A program made the position numbers and the translations under genes. 64,000 nt of DNA, from contig NZ_JABFAJ010000017.1 in the NCBI RefSeq assembly GCF_013085345.1, positions 43,301 to 107,300 on the forward strand, in the 5' to 3' direction. Below are positions 17,157-26,575 of the stretch, one piece after another. The notes beneath the pieces are model-generated. The model did not search any database. It had not been told where the DNA came from and saw only the letters and a program-made list of their open reading frames with translations. The DNA is from Isoptericola sediminis (GTDB taxonomy: Bacteria; Actinomycetota; Actinomycetes; Actinomycetales; Cellulomonadaceae). The stretch's first letter is position 1, and the number at the start of each line of letters is the position of its first letter.

Positions 17157-17609
17157 ATGAACGCTCCACGGACCACGGGCACCGCCGCTCGACGGCCCAC
17201 CGGCGCCGCGCGGCGGGTCGGCTACTCCTTCGCGGTGCTCGCCAACGGCCTGCTGCTCGTGCTCATCCACGGCTGGCCCGGCTGGGAGACGGTGCCGTTC
17301 CTGACCCCGGAGACCGTCGAGGTCCTCCCCCTGGTCAACGCCTCCATCGTCGTCGGCATCGCCGCCAACGTCGTCTACCTCGTGGTGGACCCGCTCTGGC
17401 TGCGAGCGCTCGGCGACGTCATGGTCACCGTCGTCGGGCTCGTCGCGACCGTGGCCGTGTGGCGGGTCTTCCCGTTCGACTTCACGGGCTGGTCGTTCGA
17501 CTGGACGCTCGTGATCCGCATCCTGCTGGTCGTCGCCATCGTCGGCAGCGCCATCGGGATCATCACCGGGATCGCCCGTCTCGTGACCGTGCCAGGGAGG
17601 CATCGATGA
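17157..17609 (+). CDS. small integral membrane protein of unknown function
   Basis: This 150-aa protein has a basic, Thr/Ala-rich N-terminus and about four hydrophobic segments (GYSFAVLANGLLLVLIHGW, ASIVVGIAANVVYLVV, VMVTVVGLVATVAVW, LVIRILLVVAIVGSAIGII). I do not recognise a named family. Its stop overlaps the ATG of the DUF4389 gene by 4 bases, so the two are translated together and may form a membrane complex. The 212-bp gap before it holds only the ROK operator. Confidence 0.65.
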   Translation: MNAPRTTGTAARRPTGAARRVGYSFAVLANGLLLVLIHGWPGWETVPFLTPETVEVLPLVNASIVVGIAANVVYLVVDPLWLRALGDVMVTVVGLVATVAVWRVFPFDFTGWSFDWTLVIRILLVVAIVGSAIGIITGIARLVTVPGRHR

Positions 17610-18349
17610 CCGACACCACACCGCCGCGACCCACCGGACCCGCCCCGTACCCGTTGCGGATGGACGCCGAGCCACCGACCCAGCTGTCCCGGGGGCTGTG
17701 GCTGGTCAAGTGGCTCCTGATCTTCCCGCACGTGGTGATCCTCATCGGGCTCTGGATCGCCTTCGCGGTGCTCACCGTCATCGTGTTCTTCGCGATCCTG
17801 TTCACGGGGCGCTACCCGCAGGGGATCTTCACCTTCAACGTCGGCGTCCTGCGCTGGACCTGGCGGGTGTCGTACTACTCCTACGGTGCGCTCGGCACGG
17901 ACCGCTACCCGCCCTTCACGCTCGCGGAGGTGCCGGACTACCCCACCCACCTCGACGTCACGCCCCCGCAGCAGCTCTCCCGCGGTCTGGTGCTGGTGAA
18001 GTGGTGGCTGCTCGCCATCCCGCACTACATCGTCCTCGGCATCTTCCTGGGCACCAGCTCCCGCACGACGGAGATCGCCTCGGACGGGACGGTGGTCGTC
18101 ACCGACTGGCCGCCCGGCGTCGGGCTCGTCGGCGTGCTCGTGTTCTTCGCGGCGGTCGTGCTGCTGTTCCGGGGCGACTACCCGCGCGGGATCTACGAGC
18201 TCGTGCTGGGCCTGCAGCGGTGGTCGCTCCGGGTCGGCGCCTACGCCGCGCTCATGACGGACGAGTACCCGCCGTTCCGGCTCGACATGGGCGCGCGGGA
18301 GCCCGTCCGTACACCGGCCGACCCGGGGCCGCCACCACCGTCGGTCTGA
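17606..18349 (+). CDS. DUF4389 domain membrane protein
   Basis: This 247-aa protein contains two homologous halves, each with the QLSRGL-LVKW-L---PH motif at the entry to a hydrophobic hairpin and a closing YPPF segment, matching the DUF4389 family found in actinobacteria. About four membrane spans are present, and the C-terminus is Pro-rich. Function is unknown. It follows the upstream membrane protein by an ATGA overlap. A 43-bp gap separates it from the next gene. Confidence 0.78.
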   Translation: MTDTTPPRPTGPAPYPLRMDAEPPTQLSRGLWLVKWLLIFPHVVILIGLWIAFAVLTVIVFFAILFTGRYPQGIFTFNVGVLRWTWRVSYYSYGALGTDRYPPFTLAEVPDYPTHLDVTPPQQLSRGLVLVKWWLLAIPHYIVLGIFLGTSSRTTEIASDGTVVVTDWPPGVGLVGVLVFFAAVVLLFRGDYPRGIYELVLGLQRWSLRVGAYAALMTDEYPPFRLDMGAREPVRTPADPGPPPPSV

Positions 18350-18392
18350 CACCGGCGGGCTCCTCGCCGGCCGGCGGAGCAAGGAGGCAGAC

Positions 18393-18947
18393 ATGGCGAG
18401 CCCGAGCCCCGCACCCCAGCGGGTCGCCTGGCCGGCGGTCGCGCGATGCGTCGCCGTCAGCGTCCCGCTGCTGGTTCGCGGACAGGTGCGACTCCCCCGC
18501 CACAACCTCGGCAGGAGGTTCCGCTTCGCCGACGGGACGACGGCGACGACCTACCGCGAGACGGTCGTTCCCCGGGGACCTCGCAACCCCTGCTTCCTGG
18601 CGGTCTCGTTCCGGCTGCGCGGTGTCCGTGGGCCACGTGGGCACGCCGCGTTCCGCGCCGAGAGCCTGCTGAACACCCCGCTGTTCGTCGGGTTCCCGGG
18701 CTTCGTGTCCAAGCTGTGGCTCGCGGCCGACGAACGGCACGTCTACCGCGGCCTGTACGAGTGGGACGGCAGCGAACGTGCCGAGCACTACGCCCGGTCG
18801 CTGTGGCGCGTGCTCGCGCTCGTGAGCGAGCCGACGTCGATCGACTACCGGATCGAGTCCGGTCTGGGACGTGACGAGGCGATCCGGCGGTCCGCCGAGA
18901 CGGCACTCCCGGGGAGCGGCGGCTGGTGGCAGGTGGTCGAGGGATGA
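18393..18947 (+). CDS. conserved hypothetical protein coupled to FAD monooxygenase
   Basis: This 184-aa soluble protein shows no clear named domain to me. The middle (FVGFPGFVSKLWLAADERHVYRGLYEWDGSERAEHYARSL) has the look of a small alpha/beta ferredoxin-like domain seen in YdhR/monooxygenase-like proteins, but this is only an impression. Its stop overlaps the start of the FAD-dependent monooxygenase by 4 bases, so a joint role in modifying one substrate is plausible. Confidence 0.6.
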   Translation: MASPSPAPQRVAWPAVARCVAVSVPLLVRGQVRLPRHNLGRRFRFADGTTATTYRETVVPRGPRNPCFLAVSFRLRGVRGPRGHAAFRAESLLNTPLFVGFPGFVSKLWLAADERHVYRGLYEWDGSERAEHYARSLWRVLALVSEPTSIDYRIESGLGRDEAIRRSAETALPGSGGWWQVVEG

Positions 18948-20533
18948 GCGCCGACGTCGACGTCCTGGTGGTGGGCGCCGGTCCCACCGGGCTCACGACG
19001 GCTCTGCAGGCGCACGACCACGGGGCGTCGGTCCGTGTCGTGGAGCGCCGCCCGGAGGCGTTCCGCCCGTCACGGGCGATGATCCTGCACCCGCGCACGC
19101 TCGAGTCCCTGCGTCCGCTCGGAGTGGTGGACGAGCTGCTGGACCGCGCCGACCGTGCTCCGCGGGCCTCGGTCCACCTCGGGAGGCGCGTGGTCGACGT
19201 CCGGCTGACCGACGTCACCTGGCCGGGCACGCCCTTCCCGCACCTGACCCTGGTGCGGCAGGCGGACGTCGAGGCCGTGCTCGGGGCCGCACTCCAGCAG
19301 CGCGGCGTCACGGTCGAGCGGGACGCCGAGCTGGTGGCGGCGTCCACCACGGACGACGCCGCCCGCGCCGAGGTGCGCGTCGGGGGGTCCGTGCAGCAGG
19401 TGACCAGCCGGTTCGTCGCGGGGTGCGACGGGCCGTCCAGCACCGTCCGTCGGATCGCGGGGGTCGGCTGGCGCGGTGGCCCGTACCGCGAGGAGGTCGT
19501 CCTGGCCGACGTGGAGCTCGACGCCGCCCTGGCACCGGGTCTGCTGCACGTCGTGGTCGGTCGCCCCGGCCTGGTCTTCCTCTTCGCCCTGGGCGAGGGG
19601 GCCACGTGGCGTGTCCTCGCCACCCGAGCGACGACCGGGCACGGTGCCCCCTTCGGGCAGCCCGGGGAGGCGGTCCCCGCGTCCGAGGTGCACCGGCTGC
19701 TGGAGGCCGCCGGCCTGCCCGCCGCGGTCACCGACCTGCGGTGGTCGGCGCGCGTCCGGCTCCAGCACCGGATGGCCGGCGCCTTCCGTCGCGGTCGGCT
19801 CTTCCTCGCCGGTGACGCGGCGCACGCGCACTCACCGGCCGCGGCGCAGGGGATGAACACGGGGATCCTCGACGGCGTGAACCTGGGGTGGAAGCTCGCT
19901 TTCGCGGCGTCCGGGTGCGGGGACCCCGAGGCGCTGCTGGACTCCTACGGGCTCGAGCGACGTCCGGTCGACCGCCGGGTGCTGGCCCTGACCCACCTGG
20001 TCTTCTACGGGGAGGCCTCGACGACACCGCTGCCGACGCTGCTGCGGGGCACCCTGCTGCCGTGGGCCGCACCGCTGGTCCCGGCCGTCGCCGCACGGCC
20101 GCGGGTCATGGCGTTGCTCGTCCGGTTGCTGTCCCAGGACTGGACGAGCTACCGCAGCAGCCCCGTGTCCGCCGACGGGACGTCTGCCCGACGGAGCCCT
20201 CGCCCGGGACGGCACCTCCCCGACCGCGACGTCGTCCACGAGGGACGGCGCCGACGGCTGCACGAGCTGACCGCGCACCCCGGGATCCACCTGCTCCTCG
20301 ACCGGGACGCCCCGGCGCCCGACGCGCGGGGCCTCGGCCCGTGGGTCAGCACGCACCGGCTCCAGAGCAGTCCCGGGCGCGGTCTGGTGGCCGTTCGTCC
20401 GGACGGGTTCGTGGGGTTCGGCACCGCCGAGCGCGACCCGGAGGGCCTGGCCCGATGGTTGGAGCGGGTCTGCACCCCGGACCGCGTGGTGCCCGCGGAG
20501 GGCCCGCTCAGCCGGAGCAGCTCCCCGGTGTGA
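18944..20533 (+). CDS. FAD-dependent monooxygenase (PHBH/UbiH family)
   Basis: This 529-aa single-component flavoprotein hydroxylase shows the N-terminal GxGxxG motif (VVGAGPTGLTTAL), the AGCDGPSSTVRR DG motif that contacts FAD and NADPH, and the FLAGDAAHAHSPAAAQGMNT GD motif. A thioredoxin-like C-terminal extension fits the length of phenol- and rifampicin-type hydroxylases. Such enzymes hydroxylate aromatic or polyketide substrates, and the substrate here is unknown. It is the last gene of a four-gene membrane/monooxygenase cluster. Its 3' end overlaps the convergent protease gene by 26 bp. Confidence 0.86.
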   Translation: MSADVDVLVVGAGPTGLTTALQAHDHGASVRVVERRPEAFRPSRAMILHPRTLESLRPLGVVDELLDRADRAPRASVHLGRRVVDVRLTDVTWPGTPFPHLTLVRQADVEAVLGAALQQRGVTVERDAELVAASTTDDAARAEVRVGGSVQQVTSRFVAGCDGPSSTVRRIAGVGWRGGPYREEVVLADVELDAALAPGLLHVVVGRPGLVFLFALGEGATWRVLATRATTGHGAPFGQPGEAVPASEVHRLLEAAGLPAAVTDLRWSARVRLQHRMAGAFRRGRLFLAGDAAHAHSPAAAQGMNTGILDGVNLGWKLAFAASGCGDPEALLDSYGLERRPVDRRVLALTHLVFYGEASTTPLPTLLRGTLLPWAAPLVPAVAARPRVMALLVRLLSQDWTSYRSSPVSADGTSARRSPRPGRHLPDRDVVHEGRRRRLHELTAHPGIHLLLDRDAPAPDARGLGPWVSTHRLQSSPGRGLVAVRPDGFVGFGTAERDPEGLARWLERVCTPDRVVPAEGPLSRSSSPV

Positions 20534-21680
20534 CGGCGTCCTGCAGGTCGGGGGCCCGCGCGACCACCGGCATCAGCTCGTTCGTGGTCACGCCGTAGCC
20601 GAGCCCGTCGTCGGACTGCGACCTGCCGAAGATCACGCCGACGACCTCGCCGCCCGGGGACAGCACCGGGCCGCCGGAGTTGCCGGCGCGGATCTCGGCG
20701 GCGAGCGCGTAGACGTCGCGCTCGACCCGGCCGCTGCCGTCGCTCGCGGGGACACGCACGCCCCCGGCGTCGAGCACCTCCGCACCGACCGAGGTGAACG
20801 GGCCGCCGTAGGGGTACCCCTGCACGACGGCCGCGTCGCCGACCTCGAGCGTCGGGGCGACGGCGAGCGGCGCGGCGTCCAGGCCGTCGACGGCGACGAC
20901 GGCGAGGTCGGCGTCGGGGTCGTAGTAGACGACGCGCCCCTCCTCGGCTGGCCGGCCCGGCAGCTCGACGAGCGGCCGCTCGACGCCCGCCACGACGTGC
21001 GCGTTGGTCACGACGCGGTCGGACGCGACGACGAACCCCGAACCGGTCACGCCCGTCCCGCAGGCGTACGCCGTGCCCCAGACCCGCGCCACCGACTGGG
21101 CGGAGGTGTCCAGGGCCGGGTCTGCGAGGTCGACGTCGGGCGCGACGCGCGTCCGACGCGGATCGAGCAGCCCGTCCAGGGTCGGCAGCCCGTCGTCGAC
21201 CACCGCGGCACGCGCCTGGGCCAGCGAACGAGTCACGGGGGCCGGCGTGTAGTCCTCGATGGTGCGCAGGACCGACGACGACGAGACGGCCGGCGCGAGC
21301 ACGGGCGACCCGGTCGCTTTGACCGTCGTGCCGAGGAAGGACAGCGCCACGGCGGCCACCAGCAGGCTCGCCACGCCACCGAGCAGACGCTCGAGCGGAC
21401 CGAGCGGGGTGCGGTCGACCTGCCGCCGCAGTCCGTGCCCGATCCCGGAACCGACCGAGGCGCCGATCAGCGGGATCACGACGGCGAGGAAGAGCGTCGC
21501 CGGGCCGCGCCACTGAGCGGTGGGCAACGCGTCGACCACGAGGGGCACGGCCAGGAAGGTGACGACTCCGCCGACGACGAGACCCACCAGACCGCCGAGC
21601 GTGGCCAGCAGCCCCCGGGACAGCCCGGCGACGACGGCCACCACGAGGAGCACGACGAGCACGACGTCGAGGGGTGTCAC
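20508..21680 (-). CDS. membrane-anchored serine protease with CvpA domain (MarP-like)
   Basis: This 390-aa protein has four N-terminal membrane spans of the CvpA/colicin V type (about residues 1-150) and an extracytoplasmic trypsin-like protease domain. The catalytic triad is visible as TNAHVV (His), DPDADLAVV (Asp) and RAGNSGGP (Ser). This architecture is that of mycobacterial MarP, which supports acid and oxidative stress survival. GTG 21680 is chosen because GGAGG lies about 6 nt before it and the first membrane span starts at once. Cys residues flank the protease domain and could form the regulatory disulfide known in MarP. Confidence 0.85.
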   Translation of the reverse strand: MTPLDVVLVVLLVVAVVAGLSRGLLATLGGLVGLVVGGVVTFLAVPLVVDALPTAQWRGPATLFLAVVIPLIGASVGSGIGHGLRRQVDRTPLGPLERLLGGVASLLVAAVALSFLGTTVKATGSPVLAPAVSSSSVLRTIEDYTPAPVTRSLAQARAAVVDDGLPTLDGLLDPRRTRVAPDVDLADPALDTSAQSVARVWGTAYACGTGVTGSGFVVASDRVVTNAHVVAGVERPLVELPGRPAEEGRVVYYDPDADLAVVAVDGLDAAPLAVAPTLEVGDAAVVQGYPYGGPFTSVGAEVLDAGGVRVPASDGSGRVERDVYALAAEIRAGNSGGPVLSPGGEVVGVIFGRSQSDDGLGYGVTTNELMPVVARAPDLQDAVTPGSCSG

Positions 21681-21840
21681 CGGGATCCTCCGGGGTGCTG
21701 GGCGACGAGGAACGCCGAGGATACGTGGTCGGGCTGTGTTCTTCCTGAGAACGGGGCCGCCCTCCGGTGGTCGCTGGCCACCAGGCATATCGCCGCAGAG
21801 GCACCTAGGCCCACGTCGATTTCGGCATGGACGCACTCAC

Positions 21841-22783
21841 CTACTGCGCGCTGTCGATCTGGACGATCCACTCGTTGACCGCCGCGACCGCATCGTCGAG
21901 CGGCATCGACAGGCCGGCGTCTCGGGCTGCCGTCGCGTAGTCGTGCGCCGCCCAGTGTTCATGAGCAGTGACGTTCGGCGGCCATGAGCGCTCAGGGCGA
22001 CCCAGTGCACGCGCATCCTCAGCGCGCCGAACACCGCTATGGCGGCCGGACGAATGTCGCTCAGGCTCGGCTCGCCGTCCTCGTCGATCATGGACCGCAG
22101 GAGGACGAGGTCGAGACGTCGCGGGGCCGGTCGTTGACCCACATCGGGGGCTCGTGCGGATCCGAGGCCGCGTGGAGCTTCTGCGCGATCTGGTAGCGCA
22201 TCGCGATCGTGACGAGTGCGTCCGGCGTCGGCAGCCCGAACGGCTCGAGGCGCGGAGCCGGGATCGTCTCAGGCATCGCGCCCGCGCCACCCTCGTCTGG
22301 CGCGAGCTCGACCTGGACGTTGCGCCACACCTGTCCCTTCAGACTCACGAACACCTGGAAGCGGCGGGGCTGGACGACACGGGTCGGGGTCTGGATCGCC
22401 TCGACCTCGGACCGGGTGAGCGTGAGCGGTCCCCACTGCTCTTCGAACGCGGCATCGAGCGCGACGATGAAGTCGTCGATGTCTCCACGGACGAGGCCGT
22501 CGAGGTCGCTCGTGGCACGCGCGGTCTTGCCCAGTCGATGCTGGAGGTAGGTACCGCCCTTGAGCAGGAAGCGGGGTGCGCCTTCGGAGTCGACCGCGCG
22601 TTGGAGCGCGGCGATCACGACCGTGGACGCGACGAGCCAGCCCATCCGCCCACCAGCGGCGGGCACGTCGAGCGCCTTCTCGGCATGGGTGACCCACTGT
22701 GCGAGGATCGACGCGCTGGCCGGCGGCTTGGCCTTGGGCTTGAGGTCGGCGAGCGTCTTGGCGGGCGGCTCGGCCTCGGTCAT
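21841..22783 (-). pseudogene. AbiEii-type toxin (nucleotidyltransferase), two frameshifts
   Basis: The N-terminal 230 residues are an intact AbiEii/AbiGii-like nucleotidyltransferase core with FLLKGGTYLQHR and RATSDLDGLV (Asp motif). The expected downstream sequence then continues in two other frames. Near 22116 the sequence reads as if one C were missing (NDRPRDV then LDLVLLRSMIDEDGEPS). Near 21992 one T seems missing before WPPNVTAHEHWAAHDY, and the frame ends at a TAG at 21841. The last third is therefore displaced and the product, as written, is truncated after residue 232. ATG 22783 overlaps the AbiEi stop. Real decay or assembly indels are both possible. Confidence 0.8.
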
Positions 22784-23352
22784 GCGCGATCCTCCAGGAG
22801 TTGGGTCAGACGGGCCACGTCGGCGCGCCGGACCGCGCCGGTCCGCTCCCCGCGCTCGATCCCCTGACGCAGGAGATACGTGGGCGTGCCGTAGGCGATG
22901 CACTGCTCGATCGCGGTCGTCGCCGTGACGACGCGCATGAGGTTCCACCAGCCGAGCTGGTCCGGCATCAACTCCTCGACGTGGACCACGAAGGCGTCGT
23001 TGTCGGACCGTCGAATCCGACGAGCCGTAGGGATGGTGACGTGGTAGCGGGCGGGGTTCACGTCGCTGATCTCGTGCAGCGCGAGGGCCGTCTCATGGCT
23101 CAGTGCCGCCTCCGGGTCACCCGTGCGCAGGAGCGCGACCTGGTACCGCTCGTTCTCGACGCCTGGCAGGTAGGGCACGCGATAGATGCCGCGAGCCACG
23201 GGGAGCAGCCCTCCACGAGCGACGAGATGGTCGAGGGCACCCGGGGTCACGCCCAGGTCGTCGACAGCCTGCCTGCGGGATACCAGGCCGTTCTGCCCCT
23301 CCGCAAGATCACGCAGGGCATCGCGAGCGAGAACCTCACCAGGACCAGGCAT
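22780..23352 (-). CDS. AbiEi-type antitoxin / transcriptional repressor of a type IV TA system
   Basis: This 190-aa protein has an N-terminal winged helix (GLVSRRQAVDDLGVTPGALDHLVARGGLLPVARGIYRV) and the C-terminal antitoxin domain, as in AbiEi proteins that repress the abiE operon and neutralise the AbiEii nucleotidyltransferase. The ATG at 23352 has no ribosome-binding site, but TAGTTT (23359-23364) ends 6 nt before it, so the mRNA is probably leaderless. The start lies inside a 46-bp palindrome that is the likely autoregulatory site. It overlaps the broken toxin gene by 4 bases. Confidence 0.85.
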   Translation of the reverse strand: MPGPGEVLARDALRDLAEGQNGLVSRRQAVDDLGVTPGALDHLVARGGLLPVARGIYRVPYLPGVENERYQVALLRTGDPEAALSHETALALHEISDVNPARYHVTIPTARRIRRSDNDAFVVHVEELMPDQLGWWNLMRVVTATTAIEQCIAYGTPTYLLRQGIERGERTGAVRRADVARLTQLLEDRA

Positions 23353-23392
23353 GTCAAAAAACTACCACTAGTGGTGGTGTTTTGACATGCCT
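23347..23392. promoter_or_regulatory. 46-bp palindrome over the abiE promoter and start codon
   Basis: Arms of 23 bp with two mismatches are centred on CTAG at 23369/23370 (outer ends AGGCATGTCAAAA and TTTTGACATGCCT). The palindrome covers the AbiEi start codon and its -10 hexamer, so bound protein would block initiation. AbiEi proteins are known to repress their own promoters through inverted repeats. Confidence 0.75.
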
Positions 23393-23515
23393 TGTTTGCC
23401 CGAACTCCTTCCCACGCGTCACCCGACCTCTTGCCCAACCGGCTCCGACCTCGGCGCAGGGAAACACCCCTGCCCTCGGCCGACCCCGGTCGCCCGCCAC
23501 GGTCGAGGCACAGAA

Positions 23516-23554
23516 GAGGCCCTGAACTGCGGCGATACCGCAGTTCAGGGCCTC
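23516..23554 (-). terminator. terminator of lpd
   Basis: Perfect 17-bp arms (GAGGCCCTGAACTGCGG and its complement) enclose the 5-nt loop CGATA, 40 nt after the lpd stop. No other coding signal was seen in the 240-bp gap between lpd and abiE. Confidence 0.85.
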
Positions 23555-23593
23555 CGAGCAGGACGGTCGAACCTGTCCGTGCTGTCGCAGGGA

Positions 23594-24997
23594 TCAGAGG
23601 TTGAGCATGTGCCCCGCGAGACCGTGCACGGCCTCCTGGACGGACTCCGACAGCGTCGGGTGGGTGTGCACGTTGCGCGCCACCTCGTCGGCCGTGAGGT
23701 CCCACTTCTGGGCCAGGGTGAGCTCGGGCAGCAGCTCCGAGACGTCCGGGCCGATCAGGTGGGCGCCGAGCAGCTCGTTGTACTTCGAGTCCGCGACGAG
23801 CTTGACGAAGCCGGCGGTCTCGCCCAGGCCGTGTGCCTTGCCGTTGGCCATGGTCGGGAACTTGGCGACCTTGACGTCGTAGCCCTCGTCCTTGGCCTGC
23901 GCCTCGGTGAGGCCGAAGGAGGCGACCTGCGGCGAGCAGAACGTCGCACGCGGCATCATCCGGTAGTCGCCGAGCGTCATGGTCTCGGCACCGGCGATGG
24001 TCTCGGAGGCAACGACACCCATGGCCTCGGCCACGTGGGCGAGCATGAGCTTCGCGGTGACGTCACCGATGGCGAAGATGTGCGGCACGTTCGTGCGCAT
24101 GTGCTCGTCGATCTCGATGGCGCCCTGCTTGGTGAGCTGCACACCGGTGTTCTCCAGACCGAAGCCCTCGACGGCCGGGGCGAACCCGACGGCCATGAGC
24201 ACCTTGTCGACCTCGAGCGAGCCGGGCTTGTCGTCCTTGACGCCCTTGTACTCGACCTTGACCGAGGAGCCGTTGTCCTCGACGGACTGCACGGCGGTGG
24301 AGGTGAGGATCTTGATGCCGAGCTTCTTGTACTGCTTCGCGATCTCCTTGGAGACCTCGGCGTCCTCGTTGGGCAGCGCCCGGTCGAGGAACTCGACGAT
24401 GGTGACGTCCACGCCGTAGTTCTTCATGACGTAGGCGAACTCCATGCCGATGGCGCCGGCGCCGACGATGGCGACCGACTTCGGCAGCTCGCGCGTCATG
24501 ATCTGCTTCTCGTAGGTGACGACGTTCTCGGAGAGCTCGACGCCGGGAAGCAGCTTGACCTGGGAACCGGTCGCGATGATCACGTTGTCGCCGGTCACGG
24601 TCTCGGTGCCGCCGTCGTTGAGCGCCACCTCGATCGTGTTCGCGTCACGGAAGGTGCCGCGGCCGTCGTACTCGGTGATCTTGTTCTTCTTCATGAGGAA
24701 GTGGACGCCCTTGACCCGGCCGTCCGCCACCTCGCGGGACCGGTCGTAGGCCTTGCCGAAGTCGAAGCTCACGTCCCCCGACATGCCGAAGTAGTCGGCC
24801 TGCTCGTGGAAGATGTGCGACAGCTCGGCGTTGCGCAGGAGAGCCTTGGAGGGGATGCAGCCCACGTTGAGGCAGACACCACCCCAGTACTTCTCCTCGA
24901 TGATCGCAACGGACTTGCCGAGCTGGGCCGCACGGATCGCGGCGACGTAGCCGCCGGGGCCAGCTCCGAGGAGAACGACGTCGTAGTGAGAAGCCAT
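23594..24997 (-). CDS. lpdA: dihydrolipoyl dehydrogenase
   Basis: This 467-aa flavoenzyme reoxidises dihydrolipoyl groups of the pyruvate and 2-oxoglutarate dehydrogenase complexes. It shows the FAD-binding [10 protein letters not shown] motif, the redox disulfide CLNVGC (Cys42, Cys47), the NAD-binding [10 protein letters not shown] motif and the C-terminal HAHPTLSE-like HTHPTLSE segment with the catalytic His. It stands alone, without E1/E2 genes next to it. ATG 24997 lies 7 nt after TAGGCT (25005-25010), so the transcript is likely leaderless. A strong terminator follows. Confidence 0.96.
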   Translation of the reverse strand: MASHYDVVLLGAGPGGYVAAIRAAQLGKSVAIIEEKYWGGVCLNVGCIPSKALLRNAELSHIFHEQADYFGMSGDVSFDFGKAYDRSREVADGRVKGVHFLMKKNKITEYDGRGTFRDANTIEVALNDGGTETVTGDNVIIATGSQVKLLPGVELSENVVTYEKQIMTRELPKSVAIVGAGAIGMEFAYVMKNYGVDVTIVEFLDRALPNEDAEVSKEIAKQYKKLGIKILTSTAVQSVEDNGSSVKVEYKGVKDDKPGSLEVDKVLMAVGFAPAVEGFGLENTGVQLTKQGAIEIDEHMRTNVPHIFAIGDVTAKLMLAHVAEAMGVVASETIAGAETMTLGDYRMMPRATFCSPQVASFGLTEAQAKDEGYDVKVAKFPTMANGKAHGLGETAGFVKLVADSKYNELLGAHLIGPDVSELLPELTLAQKWDLTADEVARNVHTHPTLSESVQEAVHGLAGHMLNL

Positions 24998-25054
24998 GGG
25001 CCACAGCCTATGTGGTGCGCGCCGGTGCGTGCGTCGTGAGGTCCGTCGCAGGTT

Positions 25055-25498
25055 TCAGCGCACCGAGTCGACCCCGTCGTTGGCGAGCTGGTCGGCCCGC
25101 TCGTTGCCCGGGTCGCCCGCGTGGCCCTTGACCCAGACCCAGTGCACGTCGTGCTCGGCGACCTCGGCGTCGAGGGCCTTCCAGAGGTCGGCGTTCTTGA
25201 CCGGCTTCTTCGCCGCGGTCTGCCACCCGTTGCGCTTCCAGCCGGCGATCCAGGACTTCATGCCGTTCATCACGTACTGGGAGTCGACGTGCAGGGTGAC
25301 GTCGCTCGGGCCCTTCAGCGCGCGCAGCGCCTCGACGACGGCCGTGAGCTCCATGCGGTTGTTCGTGGTGGCCTTCTCACCGCCGAAGAGCTCCTTGCGG
25401 TGCTCGCCGGAGCGCAGCAGGGCGCCCCATCCCCCGATGCCGGGGTTGCCCTTGCAGGCACCGTCGGTCCAGATCTCCACGGTCGGCTTGTCGCTCAC
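25055..25498 (-). CDS. rnhA: ribonuclease HI
   Basis: This 147-aa enzyme cuts the RNA strand of RNA:DNA hybrids during replication. The four catalytic acidic residues are visible in [10 protein letters not shown] (Asp12), NNRMELTAV (Glu), LHVDSQYV (Asp) and [10 protein letters not shown] (Asp), and the basic protrusion is present ([14 protein letters not shown]). GTG 25498 is chosen over GTG 25507 because TAGGGT ends 7 nt before it, a leaderless-type start, and because homology begins there. Confidence 0.93.
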   Translation of the reverse strand: MSDKPTVEIWTDGACKGNPGIGGWGALLRSGEHRKELFGGEKATTNNRMELTAVVEALRALKGPSDVTLHVDSQYVMNGMKSWIAGWKRNGWQTAAKKPVKNADLWKALDAEVAEHDVHWVWVKGHAGDPGNERADQLANDGVDSVR

Positions 25499-25548
25499 GG
25501 GGGTCACCCTACGTCCCGGCACCCCTGCCCCCGCCGCCGCCGACGCCG

Positions 25549-25608
25549 ACGAGCGTGCGCCCTTGCTCCCTCTTCGGCCCGGACGAGGGAGCGAGTGAGC
25601 ACGCTCGT
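25549..25608. repeat. 60-bp imperfect palindrome in a divergent intergenic region
   Basis: Outer arms ACGAGCGTGC (25549-25558) and GCACGCTCGT (25599-25608) are perfect. They are followed inward by 14-nt stretches matching at 11 positions, including the perfect inner stem GCTCCCTC/GAGGGAGC, around a 12-nt loop. It lies between divergent rnhA and the LLM oxidoreductase, so it does not end either gene. It could be an operator or a mobile palindromic element. Confidence 0.6.
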
Positions 25609-25637
25609 TGTCGGAGGGGGTGTCTAGCGTCACGGAG

Positions 25638-26501
25638 ATGAGGTTCGGGTTCATCAGCAGCTTCGGCACACCCGCCCAGCACGTGGAGATCGCCCGCGCG
25701 TGCGACGAGCACGGCTGGGACGGCTTCTTCACCTGGGACGGCGTCAGTCTGGGCGAGTTCGGCGAGGGCGCGGTGGCGACGTGGGACCCCTTCGGGATCC
25801 TCGCGGCCGCGGCGACGGTCACCGAACGCGTCACGCTGGGGGCGATGGTCTTCGCCCTGCCCCGGTACCGGCCGTGGGAGCTGGCGCAGCGGGCGCTCAC
25901 CGTCGATCACCTCTCGGGCGGCCGCCTCGTGCTGCCGGTGGGCGTCGGCGTCACCGACGACCGCGCCTTCAGCTCCGTGCCGGGGCAGCCGCTCACGCTG
26001 AAGGACCGTGCGGCGGCCCTGGACGAGACCCTGGCCTGGCTCGAGCGGTCGTGGTCGGGCGAGCCCTTCACCGCCGACGGCGAGCACGTGCGCACCGGTG
26101 TGTTCCAGTTTCCGCAGCGGCCCGTCGCGGGCCGCGTCCCCGTGTGGCCGGTGGGGGTCTGGGACGCCACCCGGCCGCCGGCCCGGAACCTGCGCCGCGC
26201 GCTGCGCTGGGACGGCGTCGTCCCCCAGCTGCGCGGCACGGCCGAGGTCCCGGGACCCGACGACGTCGCGGGTCTCGTCGCCTGGATCGCGGCCGAGCGC
26301 TCCGCGCGGGACGGCGCCGGACGGCCGTTCGACGTCGTCGTGCAGGGTCGCCTGCCTGACGACCCCGCGGAGGCCGCGGAGCTCGTCGCGGCGATGCGCG
26401 AGGTCGGCGCGACGTGGTGGGTCGAGTCGCGCTGGGACCCGGCGCAGGACACCCCCGAGTCGCTCCTGGCCCGCGTCCGCCAGGGACCACCGGCCACCTG
26501 A
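25638..26501 (+). CDS. LLM-class flavin-dependent oxidoreductase (luciferase-like)
   Basis: This 287-aa TIM-barrel protein of the luciferase-like F420/FMN oxidoreductase family shows the N-terminal [10 protein letters not shown] strand, [16 protein letters not shown], and [14 protein letters not shown], the conserved segment near the cofactor. In actinobacteria many relatives use F420, but the cofactor cannot be fixed here. ATG 25638 is preferred over upstream TTG/GTG codons because TAGCGT (25625-25630) ends 7 nt before it and homology starts there. Confidence 0.82.
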   Translation: MRFGFISSFGTPAQHVEIARACDEHGWDGFFTWDGVSLGEFGEGAVATWDPFGILAAAATVTERVTLGAMVFALPRYRPWELAQRALTVDHLSGGRLVLPVGVGVTDDRAFSSVPGQPLTLKDRAAALDETLAWLERSWSGEPFTADGEHVRTGVFQFPQRPVAGRVPVWPVGVWDATRPPARNLRRALRWDGVVPQLRGTAEVPGPDDVAGLVAWIAAERSARDGAGRPFDVVVQGRLPDDPAEAAELVAAMREVGATWWVESRWDPAQDTPESLLARVRQGPPAT

Positions 26502-26575
26502 CGGCACCGGTGGACGACGCGCCGCCGATTCAATGGTTCAATGTGTTGACTCATCGAGCGAACAGGGAGGTTCCC

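Noticed and set aside
23387..25039. A 550-codon open frame opposite lpd
   Set aside because: It is the mirror frame of dihydrolipoyl dehydrogenase, with Leu/Gly/Asp/Val-rich low-complexity sequence and no family motif.
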